The notes below the pieces were generated by a model. That model ran no database searches. It saw only the letters and a list, made by a program, of their open reading frames with translations, and was not told where the DNA came from. Positions 12,068 to 22,877 of a DNA stretch of 64,000 bases are shown in pieces. This DNA is from Scilla litardierei (lineage: Eukaryota > Streptophyta > Magnoliopsida > Asparagales > Asparagaceae), in NCBI GenBank assembly GCA_030789695.1, contig CM061140.1:82150422-82214421 (forward strand). The letters run 5' to 3'. Within the stretch, counting starts at the first letter, position 1. The number at the start of each line of letters is the position of its first letter. Both the position numbers and the translations under genes were made by a program.

Positions 12068-14745
12068 TGTCACGCCCCATTCTCACATATACCTTATACG
12101 ACGTCCCATAGCGGGGAAAAGGACGGATGGAACCTGACAAGCCGCGGTATTACACCAAGCGTGAATAAGTAAACACATAATAAGCAGGCCACTGCGAATG
12201 CTGTGATCATACATCACAGATATATAAAGAAGGAAGCCACATACTGCCATCACAGAGAGTACATGTCCACAGGATCACATAACCAACGAATGTACCACAC
12301 ACACCAACATCAAGTACAAAGTGAACCGACTCAAGTACATACATGCGAAGTGCTACAAGCCACCAACATATAATACAGCTACAAAAAACAACTCACTCAC
12401 CACTCAACCCCACTCACACTACAAGACATAGCCCAAAAGAGTGGAGTCCCCAAACCAAAACCCACGTCAAGGAATCTCCTGAGGGAGACTCAGCTCTGGA
12501 GACCTCTGCTCAAGACCTGAAAAGTAAAATGAGGACGTCAAACGTGCCCAGTATGAAACTAACTAGGGCAGGAAAAATCATTTAGGGTTTATGAGTGTAA
12601 AGGCAATGGGAGCATAAGCAACCAAAGTGGAAAGTACAACACACAAGTATGCAAACACAACACTTATGGAGTTCATCAGTTAACAGATGTTAGTGACTCT
12701 TTGGAAGCCTGGGTATCACTTAAAGATAAGGGCCTGGACATCACCCCAAATTTGGGGTGAATATAGCACACGACGCAGTGGACACGGGCATTGTACGCCG
12801 GGCCTCTCAACGCCCCCGTCCCTGGCAGGAGTGAGGCTCTCCACATAATAACACAACCTCCGTATGTCCCCTCCACTCCCCGTAAAGGCGAGTGGGTGTA
12901 AATATCACATATCACATATCATTTCCCTAACTTCTCGGTCCAGCCCCTTATAATTAAGTTATACCCAACCTTTCCCACATCCCAATACTAGGATGTTCAC
13001 CCGCCTTAGAGCAGATCGAGACATCCCAGTTAACATGCCATGTGTTATCATATTCAAAGGCCATATCCAAGTTTATAAATATGACACATTACACAACATT
13101 TTTAATGGCCCTTTTTCCATGTCCTTCAATTTCGCATTCATTTGGACATTTTTACGAACATGTGGCGTTCGCCATGTAAATGGAAAGTGTCACAACATCA
13201 AATTTAGTACCAAATAGCATAACCAAACTTAAATACATGCATCAACATCATTCATGCATATGGAGTGAAAAATTAACATTATCACACCAATCCAACTTCA
13301 CTCAACACAAGCCAACATGCTGAAATTGCAAGAACAGCCGGAAAGTCAGTATTTTTAACCAATTTTTATTGTGAATTTGACAAAAATCAAAGAAAGAAAG
13401 TTGAAGATATATCAGTCCTGGGTTCACCCATAAAATTGCATTCAGATAGATGAAGTATATGATTTATAGTGAATTATTTAGTAAAATATGTCCAATCTAT
13501 TTGTCAGACAGATTTCTAGATCGTGTTAAAAGCCAAATTTGAGCATATTGGGGCCAGAATTATGACATATGAGCACCCCGATGAACTTTTAGGAAAACTT
13601 ATTAAGTTTCCAACAAGACCAAAATCATCAAAATCCATAGAGTGTGCAGGTAATAGTGCTCATTTTTCTGAACTGTGTACAGCTTGACAGAATTTCAGAC
13701 ATCTTGCAAACAATGAATTTTTACTCCTACTTATTGAACTCAACATATGACAAATTTTATATGAATTTGTAGTAGGACTTCAGGATCTACATCTACGTAT
13801 TTTTTTCAGAAAGTGATTCCAACTACAGAAATTAAAATTGATGTGGAAACACGACTACAGAATTTTGTTTTTCAGGAGAGGATGATTTGCTAGGGAATAC
13901 AAGGGAAAGATTGAATCTTTTGAGCAAATACAAACATGATACATGAAATTCAGATCATAAACAACATAAATAACATCCTAACATTCTCATATCCCTAAAT
14001 AAAAATTCCCAAGCCATAGTTAGAATCATACCTCAAGAATTCCTCTTTCTTTCTCTCTTTTCTTTCTCCTCCTTCCACCCTTCTTCTCCTTGAAGTGAGC
14101 TAGGGTTTTCTTCAATTTTTTGGAATGAAATTAGGATTTTGGAGCTTGAAGAAATGGCAAGGGAAGGGGGAAATTTCGGCCATGGGTAAGTAGGATAAGG
14201 TTGAATGAAGAAAAGAGATGAAAGGAGAAGAAAGTTAAGGAAGAATGTAGAAATGAAAAAAAAATTCCTAATTCTAGATTTCTCTTCAAGATAAGCATGC
14301 ATATGGCAAAATTACCCTAATACCCTTCCAAAAATTACCCTTCAACTTCCAAGTATTTACAGGTTTGCCATTACTTTATGCACACACAACCTGAGTGTGT
14401 ACGTACAGCAGTTTTTGTCAAAAAGACCGTTTTGCCACTAGCCTTTCTAAAAATTTACGGGTGTGCAATTAAACCCATCCCTTTTCACACTAGCCCCTCT
14501 CTCACTAACCCACTCCTTCTAAATTTACAAGTTTGACATTTCTTTACACACCCACTTTTACTCTACACACACTTCCACCCGTGTAGTCAAATGACCAAAA
14601 TGCCCCTACACTCTTCACGAATTTACATGACTGCCACGAGCCAAATTCACGACATATCACTCCTTATCAACTCATTATACTCTCTCTACTCGCGTGTAGA
14701 GGGCTACTGTATCAGTTGCCGTATAGAGTTAAACATGCCATGACA
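12068..14745 (-). mobile_element. 5' LTR of the older Ty3/gypsy element
   Basis: The left end TGTCACGCCCC is followed inward (minus sense) by the primer-site-like motif and gag. The likely right end is GCCATGACA at 14745, an imperfect inverse of the left end. The layout resembles the E1 LTR, with a TTTCGGCCATGG block and a 'tttacaggtttgccatt' block about 380 bp from the end. No partner LTR is in the window; it should lie to the left, beyond E1. The right border is inferred. No target duplication can be tested here. Confidence 0.6.
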
Positions 14746-15640
14746 GAGTTATCATTGACAGATTGGTCAATATAACCATATGAGAACTCTTGTGGATCGT
14801 TCAGTGAACTCATTCTCTAATGAGCACCTGTGTCTCGTCTTCGACTTCGCCAAGTCGAACGATCATGAGATTATCGCCACCGCTAAACGGCGAAGACTTA
14901 AGACACAATGGTCTATCTGATGTTTCGATATCCTTGTCTCGAAACATCTACGACCACGAACCATTTTAGACTTATGCTACAAACGGTCAAACATTTCTCC
15001 ATGATCGAGATACTTATCTCCATACATGTTTGACCTTGCATAAAGTCTCAGGACTTTACCTAAGTTAATATCTAATGTTTACTACATTATAACTTAAATA
15101 AATTATTGCCAAACAGCTTAATGTTATTTCGAACAAGATGTTTTTGCTATTCACACAGAGATAAATAGCCTCGAATGCATCATCTCTCTGCACCCCCTCC
15201 TTGAACCTGCACCAAGTCTTCAAATTTGAGAAGCTCCAAAAAGTTTTGAGCATGCTTGGATATTAAGACTTAAATTTATATTCCATCATTCTCCCTAATT
15301 CTTCCTTGCTCCTGATCCCATCATTCTCCCTAATTCTTCCTTGCTCCTGATCGGGCTCTAGCAAAGATACGAAGGAGTTCGGATCAGATCCGAAGTCTTG
15401 ACGGAGGATCCATTCAAGGTTAAACTTTCTTCGGTGCGTAGTTGGCTCGGCGACAAGGGTGTTCCTTGCCTTGAGACGCGATTCGGTTCGGAACGCAGTT
15501 CGGCTTGGGAGAAGCGGCTCGGGGGGATCGCTTCAAAATCAAAGAATGGCTACTGAAAACGACGCTTCGTATTCTGCGAAAACAAAGTTTCGGGTGTGTA
15601 GTTTAATTTACATGCGTTTATAATTGCAATATTTTGATAG
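14746..15640. other. Unassigned sequence with stem-loop cluster and short tandem repeat
   Basis: The first 310 bases hold at least seven stem-loops (annotated separately). At 15283-15350 a 35-bp unit (CATCATTCTCCCTAATTC...) occurs twice head to tail. From about 15360 the sequence is GC-richer and contains an ATG at 15546 opening MATENDASYSAKTKF before a stop. It resembles the leader and gag start of a copia-like element, but that is only a guess. I see no gene. Confidence 0.4.
14754..15058. repeat. Row of consecutive perfect stem-loops
   Basis: Stems, each perfect: ATTGAC/GTCAAT (14754-14771), CTCATT/AATGAG (14809-14824), TTCGACTT/AAGTCGAA (14840-14859), TCGCC/GGCGA (14874-14893), GATGTTTCGA/TCGAAACATC (14919-14948), GGTCAAACAT/ATGTTTGACC (14985-15035, with GAGATA/TATCTC nested inside) and TAAAGTC/GACTTTA (15041-15058). 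The stems differ in sequence, so this is not a tandem repeat. Palindromic arrays occur in some plant LTRs; ownership here is unresolved. Confidence 0.7.
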
Positions 15641-15932
15641 ATCTATCTTTAGGGGTTGGTCGGACCCAACCCCGGGATAGTAGAGATTCTGCCTAGGGTT
15701 TATTGCTTTAGGGTTGTTTTTAAAATAGTTTTAAGATGTTTTCTGCTGCTTTTATTGCTTTCGTCGTCCACCCGACTTAGGTGGGACGTTGATTTGATAG
15801 CCCTCAGGACCCAGAAAACCCTTCATCCTCTTCTCGGGCTGCCACAATGGCATATCGTATTGCAGCGTGTCATTGGGGAAGGCTCGGGAAGTCAGGTTGG
15901 CTTCATATTGGCAGGTGTTGTGTGCTAGTGAG

Positions 15933-16181
15933 CTATTTTACGACGGTCGCTAACGTTTGTATGTTAGCACTCACTTCCCTAGTGAACAAGTGAAAGTGCT
16001 CCAGAGTCACTAACTGCGACTCAATCATCTCTCGAGTAGAGGGGCCGGGGTCCATGGTGAGCGGTGAATCACTGGCATCCCACATGATTGTTGGCCAGTA
16101 AGGCCCATCATTGGTGCGCTGAGTCTTGGATGATGTGGAAGATGATGTGGATGCCGACTCGATTCCGACAGACTGTGCCAA
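15933..16181 (-). pseudogene. gag: Gag N-terminus of a decayed Tat-like gypsy element
   Basis: A minus-strand frame of 82 residues starts directly after a primer-site-like sequence. Its REVSANIQTLATVV block parallels the QETNASLQTLVAMV block near the start of gag in the intact Tat element at 25906. It ends at a TAG (15935-15933) where a Gln codon would be expected, and the frame beyond it contains more stops. Only this N-terminal scrap is recognisable. The plus-strand ORF at 15656-15928 looks like chance. Confidence 0.55.
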
Positions 16182-16183
16182 AA

Positions 16184-17044
16184 TGTTTCAGGGTGTTTTC
16201 TCATTGTGGATGTTGATGATGGGGAGCCCGAAGGATGTGGCTGACGTGGCTAACGTGGCTGACATGGCCGACCTTCGGGATACCGGCCAAGCTAACTATG
16301 GAAGGAGCAGGCTCCGAGCCAAGCGATTTGTGCCTAGCAGAGCTTTGGCAGAGCTATCTCCTCAGCGATCTGCAAAACAAGAAACTCGTCAGGGGGTCGG
16401 ATCTGGGTTCCGAATAAATCACCGCCGATGCTTAAGTCGGTTCATTACTAAGGAATGCTCGGTGGAACAGATTCCGACCCATTGGGGGGTTGTTCGCTAG
16501 TTCTGGGGCTGAGCTATAAGGAGGAAGAAATATGTTTGGCAGAGCAGACTGAAAGTACAGGAGTACCTGAGTGTCAGATCTCAGATATCTCGTTTCTTGG
16601 CTATTTGTAGGCGAGCGTTTTGTCAACGTCCTCCTCACATAATGCTCGTGCATTCATAGCGTTTATTGCATCTTGGCTATACTATCTGTATTGATGGCAG
16701 GTTAATGGTCAATTATTGACCGCTCGGTTTGAGGAGTGGACCCCCCTAATCATGGGAGCCCGACGGTCAATCGGGATGTTGTCATGAATGGAGAGAGGAT
16801 GACCTACACGTGAGTGCTCCTGGGCTGGAGTACTCCGTACTGGGCCAATCAGCTGGCTGCGTTCAATCTAGAAGCCTCTGGGCAGATCAAGGGTTGTATC
16901 ACTGGGAGACTCTGGAGCAAGATCCAGTCGGAGGTGTGGGGACAAGATTGAAGACCGATGATTCATTCCGAAAGGACAGGACATAGTCGTGTTGATGAAA
17001 TCCTTCAACATTTTATCACTGTTTCATTCGTACAATTTGTAACA
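16184..17044 (-). mobile_element. 5' LTR of the decayed Tat-like element
   Basis: Minus sense ends ...GAAAACACCCTGAAACA and is followed by TTTTGGCACAGTCTGTCGG, closely parallel to the end of the Tat LTR at 25847 and its primer site (TGGCGCCGTCTGTGGG). The start is set at the minus-strand TGTTAC ending at 17044, which matches the family start TGTTACGCC but is tentative. It contains short repeats of GTGGCTGAC/GTGGCTAAC near 16230-16270. No partner LTR was found. Confidence 0.5.
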
Positions 17045-18049
17045 TGCCTCTTTAATCCAGTCTAGCCCTTCTTGAGATTGGGATAAGTTTTTTTTTTTTA
17101 AATATCGGAAAGCGTTTTAAAGCACGCGTTGGGCCTCGATCCCTTGCCTTACAGGACGGATGGGGGAGAGGGTGCCAACCGGGCAACGACTCGTTGGCAA
17201 TGTGATAATGTTTTTGATGCTAACTTTTCCATACTAATTTCCTTGTCTAAAAGAAATAAATTTCATCAAGTTTCAGCCACATGCCTAGTAGAATTAAATT
17301 ATCGCAGCGCTATTATAGCGGAGGGTTTTTACGTGCAAGAAATTTCAGAAAGATTATGTTGTTTATGTTTGGTCTGATGTAGCTAATATAATTGGCACGT
17401 GTGTTATGTCAAAATAATTTTTAAAAATGTGATATCTCTGTCCTTTTTTTTAATGATATAAGAGTGACCAGGTAATGCGGTGATGGCCACGGCATTGACA
17501 AAGGGGTGTGCGATGAAAAGCATTAACGAGAGATCGTCATATGATAGAGACTGTGGTAGAAGTTAGGTGGTAGTTGCATCGGCCCAATGGTTGGCCGATG
17601 ATGCAAGAGCACACACAGTGTGGTGATGACACAAATGACGTGCGAGAAACAATCTGACGGGGATGACGATGACGGCAGCAGGACAAGGCGATGACCGTGA
17701 CCGACAGGAGGCAATGCTTGTGTTGGAGTTTCCACAAGGCGGTATCAATGTGAGACGAGGCAGCCAAGATGGTCGTCACAAGCCAAGACCTAGAGGCAAT
17801 AAATGGCGATGGTGGGTAACAGTTATGGCGGTTTATGGGGGTAGGTGACTATAGCAACGAGTGTCTAGCGATGGTAGGGACAACTGTAGCGAACCAATGG
17901 CAATGGCCCATATTGCAACGAGTGTCTAGCAATGGCTTCGACATGTTGGCAATTTTTACAATTAATATCGAAAATCCGTTTGGTTTTAGCCTCATTTAAT
18001 TATTTTTTCCTCGGGATGAACACAAATTAGATTCAGAAATTAGATATAG
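17045..18049. other. No gene seen; degenerate repeats
   Basis: A T run lies at about 17090. From 17460 there is GATG/GTGA-rich low-complexity DNA. The block GCAACGAGTGTCTAGC occurs twice (about 17855 and 17917), 62 bp apart. Several ORFs of 60-80 codons overlap on both strands at 17523-17848; none has a recognisable motif, and composition explains them. Confidence 0.5.
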
Positions 18050-18178
18050 TGTTGTGCTAGCTTCCAGGAGGTCTCGAGTTCGAGTCCCACTCGATGCACC
18101 TATGTTAAAAATTGATGAGAGAGAGCTTTGGCTGCCCTTTGCGGGTACTACCCGGCTCGAGCCGGATTAGTCGGCGCC
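18050..18178 (+). repeat. SINE-like (tRNA-derived) repeat, left part, split by Tat element I
   Basis: GTTCGAGTCC at 18078-18087 is a good RNA polymerase III B box. It sits in a context typical of tRNA-derived SINE heads but has no clear A box upstream, so the 5' end is probably truncated. The copy continues to GGATTAGTCGGCGCC, where Tat element I is inserted. It resumes at 22713 with GCGCCCAATGTGG and ends in an A-rich tail. The family was not identified by name. Confidence 0.5.
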
Positions 18179-18225
18179 TGTTACGCCTAGGACGACAGGG
18201 CAAGAGAGGCCGAGCATAACCGTCG

Positions 18226-18645
18226 AAGGCACGCACGTCTGGGGACGGTTCCCCCAGCAGGCACAGACGCCGACCGGCCCCTAAGCCGAGGAGCTTTGCC
18301 CTCGTCGACCGACTCCTGCGCTCATAAGTCTGGGGGAAATTCCCCCAGCCAGCGCGGACGCCGACCGGTCCTAAGCCGAGGAGCTTTGCCCTCGCCGACC
18401 GACTCCTGCGCTCATAAATCTGGGGGCAATTCCCCCAGCCAGCGCGGACGCCGACCGGTCCTAAGCCGAGGAACTTTGCCCTCGCTGACCGACTCCTGCG
18501 CTCATAAGTCTGGGGGCAGTTCCCCCAGCAGGCACGGACGCCGACCGGTCCTAAGCCGAGGAGCTTTGCCCTCGCCGACCGACTCCTGCGCTCATAAGTC
18601 TGGGGGCAATTCCCCCAGCCAGCACGGACGTCATCCAGTCCTAGG
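18226..18645. repeat. Tandem array, about 90-bp unit, about 4.5 copies (element I)
   Basis: The landmark CCGACCGG recurs at 18270, 18361, 18451 and 18541, a period of 90-91 bp. Each unit contains an inverted GGGGG...CCCCC pair around AATT/AGTT, so a small GC-rich hairpin forms once per unit. The long ORFs through it on both strands are repeat translations, not genes. The same array, with more copies, occurs in element II at 27779. Confidence 0.9.
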
Positions 18646-19023
18646 CCAAGAACAAGGCAGCAATGCAAAATACACGAGAAGTCCGAGTAAGTCAATTTCG
18701 TTTATAACAGTTAACCAGGGTACAAAGATGTGTCTTATTTAACGGGAATCGAAGCGAAGAAACCTCTCCACAAATAATCCACTCTCGACGAATGACAAAG
18801 TTCGTCACCTACAGAAACTAGGTCGACACCGACAGAGCAAAATTTGTTGACAAAAGACCCAAAGTTGTCGGCCCAAGCGAACAGCCATGCAACCAGCAAT
18901 TATTGGCTCTGGAGCCGGTAGCGAAGCCGAAGGAGATAGCAGGGGCAGGGATCCATTTCAAGTAGACTGGCCCAAAGCGAAACGGATGCTAAAAAATTTG
19001 AGGATAAGGCCAGGAGGGATGGC

Positions 19024-21176
19024 TTAGGGAGCCCGGGCTCGAGAGGACACATCCTCGGGCACTTCGCCCTGCTCGGAGCGAGGGGGATCGACAAGCGGGG
19101 GAGCCTGCCGAACGCGCTCCGCACAATCCCGGAAGGAAGACAGGACGACTTCGACAATCCGAGGGGCGATGAGGTCTTCATACGTACCGAAGGCCTCCCT
19201 GAGAACCTCGAAGATCTTCTTCCCCAGGGTCCCGACGAAACCCCTCTCCACCTCCTCCGCAAGCCGCGCCACCTGACGTCGATCCGATAGTTCCCTCTGA
19301 AGCTCCTCCCTCTCCAGGCGGAACGACTCAGCCGCGTCCTCAGCCGACTGCCGAGCGTCCTCCAACTTTCCCTGGAGGTCACCCACTCGCCCCTCCAGCT
19401 CGGCCACACGGAGCTTGAGATGAAGAGACTCCATCTGAGCCTCCGTCATAGCTACCTCCGCCGCCCCGGCCCGCTCGTGGGCCTTCATGGAGGACTCCTC
19501 CAGCTCCCTCAAGAGGACGGCTCGGAACTGCAACTCCACGGCGAGCGCTGAACCCTGGAAGACGAGACATGGGCTAAGAAGAGGATAAAGGGAAGGAGAG
19601 GATAGCAAGATAACCGAACCTGTTGAAGGATCCAGACCAAGGAATCCGACATCTTGTCGGCAGGGATCTTCTTGAGGAGGCTGCGGTCCCGGGGAGGGAC
19701 GGAGACCTCAGCAACCTGCTGGGCCAAGGCTCGGTCGACAAACATCGAACTCCCGGGGACGACATCGAGGGAAGCCAAATTGCTCGCCAACAGGGCTCTG
19801 ATCCCCGGTGATATGGGCGAGGACACTGCGAGGGGGGTGGTTGTCAAGGCTACCGGAAGATCCCCGGTGGTCGCCGCAGGGAGCCCGGAACCCGCCGGAC
19901 TGGAGGGATCCGCGTCCTCCTTCCTCTTCTTTCCTCCGTGAGGCTCCGAGGACGCCGGAGGGGAGCGCTTCCGCCTCGCACCATCCCCACCCTTGGGAAC
20001 CAGAGGGGGCGCGCCAAGGGCAGAAAGGACTGCACCAGACCCGTCGTTACCCCCCGCCTCTTGGGCTGGCGGGGCGGGTCCGGCCCTTGTGACCCCCCTG
20101 GGAAGGGGATCGCCAGAAGAAGAGGCAAGAGGCGCGGCCACCACCTTACCCACGGAGGGCTCGGCTCGGCGCACTTCCTCCTCAACGGTCCGCCGAGGCG
20201 CCCTTCCAGAGGTACTAACTCGGCTCCGAGCGGCTCCACGACGGATCAGCTCATCGACGTCACGGACGAACTCGCGGCCAGCCATCCCTGCAAGGGAAAC
20301 CAAAATCAGGATGAGTCACAGGGCGATTCGAGACTGAAAAAGCGACCTACCCGGAGACCACAGGACGGCCTTCAGGAGTAGGTCGTCCAACAAAGACCAG
20401 ATGGACTTCGATTCCAAGGGGAGGGTCGACAGCAGCGCGGCGGCTGCCTGATCAACATCAGAGAGGGCTAGCGGCGGGCGAGGCTGGACAGACCCGCCCC
20501 AACTTGTCAAAATCTGGGCGTCCTCCAGGAAGATCACAAAGACATAATCCGAACTCCAATCCCCCGACCAGCGGGGTAGCCCGATCAGGCACTCCCTCCT
20601 CGAGCGAGCTCGGAGTTGTAGCCATGACCCCGGGCCGACCGTCTGGATCTAATAAAAGTGGAAGAGAAGGGGGAGAGACGGCTCCAGACCGCGGGTACAG
20701 CAGAGCGTCGCGAAGCCCGTCAGTACCGCAATCGAACAAGGGGTGAACTGGCAAAGGGGCACCATGAGATATTCCATGACCTGGATGAAGAAGGGATTGA
20801 GCGGGAAACGAAGACCCAGGCGGAACATCTCGACGTAGACGCCGACCTCATTGCTCCTCGGAAGGCAAATCCGCTCGTCGGCGAATGGAACTCGGACATC
20901 GTACGGGAAGCAGAGATACCTTTCCCGGATCTCCGTGGCCACTGAAGGAGGGGTCCCCGACGGCGTTCGGAGGACAACCGGGGGCACGTTAAGCCGCACG
21001 GCAGCCGACGCCACGTCATCACAGGCGAAGTCTGGGAAAAGCTTCCCTTTCCCCTTATCTCGGAGGGGACGACTCCCAGCGGAGGAACCTGATCCCCCTA
21101 GCCGGGGCCCGCCTCGCCTGGACTCCGGAGGATCCCTCGCCCCTTGGCCAGAACCGCCTATCCTAAGAGCAGCCAT
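19024..21176 (-). pseudogene. Antisense three-exon gene of Tat element I (gypsy-type transposon domain, coiled coil)
   Basis: This gene runs opposite to the retroelement. Exon 1 is 21176-20351, exon 2 is 20287-19620 and exon 3 is 19554-19024. Introns of 63 nt (GTAGGT...TTTGCAG) and 65 nt (GTTCGG...TTCCAG) join them in frame, giving about 674 codons. Exon 1 contains YLCFPYDVRVPF and GVYVEMFRLGLRFPLNPFF, which resemble the plant 'putative gypsy type transposon' domain (Pfam PF04195, from memory). Exon 2 is a basic, Ala/Pro-rich linker and exon 3 a long coiled coil rich in Glu, Ala and Arg. An in-frame TAG at 20651-20649 interrupts exon 1; element II has CAG there. Such extra ORFs are known from Tat-lineage elements; their function is unknown. 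Confidence 0.8.
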
Positions 21177-21317
21177 AATACGAGAGCGAGAAAGGAATTA
21201 CCTTTTAACTAGTTTGGAGGAGACAAGGAAGCGAAGGCGACGGGAAACTCCGAGTTGTGGAAAGCCTAGAACAATGGGAAGACCAAGAAAGAAGTGGAGA
21301 TCAACGCAGCTGAGGAT

Positions 21318-21325
21318 CTTATATA
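21318..21325 (-). promoter_or_regulatory. TATA box of the antisense gene (element I)
   Basis: TATATAAG on the minus strand, about 140 bp upstream of the exon 1 ATG at 21176. The same octamer occupies the equivalent place in element II (31085-31078). Confidence 0.6.
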
Positions 21326-21783
21326 CCGGACACAGGGGCGAATTCGAAGCGCTTGACAAGAACGCGTGGCAGGCCTCGAAGAACCGGCGGCGTTTCGAAA
21401 TCGGCGCCAAGGGAAGTCCAATCGATCCGCCTCATCATGACCTACATTTATGACCACGCCTCGACTAAAGCGCCACTCGGAACCCCAGGAGGCACAGCGG
21501 TCGAACCGAGCTAGCCAAGGCCGATCGACCCCACCGAGGGCGGCTCACGAACCCCTCGGCTTCTCAACTTAAGAAGACCCCGCGAGCGGTGGGGATAAGC
21601 TCGCAGCTACACGTGGCAGCATCAGAGGACCGACGGCGCTTCGGAGCCCGCGCCTTAAAAGTATCGAGCGGACCAACTCATGATGACGACCAATAAATGA
21701 GTCGGCATCAACTGACGAGCCTGTCAAAGTCGGCGGAAGTCACATCGGCCGAGCCGAACCGGCCGAAGCCAATCAACCCGACC

Positions 21784-21795
21784 GATGGGGGCAAT
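21784..21795 (+). other. Polypurine tract of Tat element I
   Basis: GATGGGGGCAAT directly precedes the 3' LTR start TGTTACGCC. It sets the element's plus orientation and is identical in element II. Confidence 0.75.
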
Positions 21796-22712
21796 TGTTA
21801 CGCCTATTTAACCGAGACCCGAAAGACACGAGCCCAGAAACCCGACTGCCGGTCAAGAGCCCATCTGCGCGCTCAGGCCCACTCGATAAGGCCCTATAAG
21901 GGACCCCCCGAATGTCGATCCGGCCTGGCCCCGATAACACGCCGGCCACTCGCCCACTCCTGCGATAACCGCTCCCCCGGTTCCGCGACCACTAAATGGC
22001 GGTAATGGGGAGGTGCTGGCATGGCGCAGGGAGCGGCGACGGGGGGCGGATTGAGGGGGCACGATTGAGGGCAGACGTGCGACGTGGTCCGGGGGCAATT
22101 ACGCCGGGAGCTCTATAAAAGGGCTAGGAGGACGACAGGGCAAGAGACCGCATCTCAGGTATCTAAAACCTAAGGCACTCCATCAACGACCTAGTTCCCC
22201 CATTTCTCCTCCTTCCTCCCCCGCTCGCGCCGTGAGACGCCGTACCGATCTCCTCTCGAGTCATACCGTCTCCGCCGGGCCTCCTCTTTCAGATCACTGT
22301 CTGACTTAGGCATCGGAGGGGTTTTGGCCGGAACCAAGGTCCGGCCCCCCTGACGAGTGTTCTCGTCTACGCAGGAGGATATCCAATCCACGGGCCGAGG
22401 CTTCCCCTCCGCCCCTCGCCGACCACGCAACCAGCTGGACGATCGAGGCTTCCCCTCGTCGTCCGACCGCCGAGGCCGAGCATAACCGACCGAGGCCGAG
22501 CGTCTCAACCCAGGCCGAGGCTTCCCCTCGCCCTACCAACGACCGAGGACCCCGATTCGACCCAGCCGACGCGCTCCACGTCGCCTGCAGATCCGACTCA
22601 AGCCTCGCCTGCACCAACTCGACTCACCCGAGGGACCCAAACGGGCCCCTTGACCACGTTGACCGGGTTGTCCACGTTCAACGCTTTTGTAGTGAGAAAA
22701 CACTCGGAAACA
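21796..22712 (+). mobile_element. 3' LTR of Tat element I (917 bp)
   Basis: It starts TGTTACGCCTATTT after the polypurine tract and ends CACTCGGAAACA. It aligns along its length with the 961-bp LTRs of element II but is clearly diverged, so the insertion is older or from another subfamily. A TATAAAA box is at 22114-22120. Repeated CGAGG...CCTCG units lie in the second half. Confidence 0.88.
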
Positions 22713-22766
22713 GCGCCCAATGTGGTGTCCGCAAACCGGTGGTTAAAAACAAAAAAAATGAAATTC
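22713..22766 (+). repeat. SINE-like repeat, right part with A-rich tail
   Basis: It begins with the duplicated GCGCC, continues CAATGTGGTGTCCGCAAACC and ends in TTAAAAACAAAAAAAATG. Together with 18050-18178 it forms one interrupted short repeat. Confidence 0.5.
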
Positions 22767-22877
22767 GATATAGGGTGGCGCATTTCAATTTTAATTTTAA
22801 CTTTTTTAAGATACATACCTTTCGAGTCTCGTATTTAGAAATTTAACCACTTCTGAACTAGCCTTCATATTTAGAAA

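Larger units (their letters stand above)
18179..22712 (+). mobile_element. Tat-lineage Ty3/gypsy element I, internally deleted, TSD GCGCC
   Basis: The element starts with TGTTACGCC at 18179 and ends ...GGAAACA at 22712. It is flanked by a perfect 5-bp duplication, GCGCC (18174-18178 and 22713-22717). Its right 917 bp is a full 3' LTR, but the left LTR is reduced to about 45 bp of scrambled pieces: TGTTACGCCTA, then GGACGACAGGGCAAGAG, then GGCCGAGCATAACCG, which lie far apart in the intact LTR. Gag is missing. What remains is a tandem array, an antisense gene and the 3' end. The deletions must postdate insertion because the duplication is intact. Composition is GC-rich against an AT-rich host. 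Confidence 0.88.

Noticed and set aside
15656..15928. 90-codon plus-strand ORF
   Set aside because: Leu-rich stretch with no family motif, lying where decayed gag sequence of a minus-strand element is expected.
17523..17848. Four overlapping ORFs of 60-80 codons
   Set aside because: On both strands of a low-complexity GATG-rich region, with no motif.
18078..18087. tRNA gene suggested by a B box
   Set aside because: No A box, no acceptor or anticodon stem; better read as a tRNA-derived SINE fragment.
18105..18742. Long ORFs on both strands with repeated RRSRSARAKLLGLGP or PSQRGRRPVLSRG
   Set aside because: Translations of the 90-bp tandem array, whose period is a multiple of three; no gene evidence.
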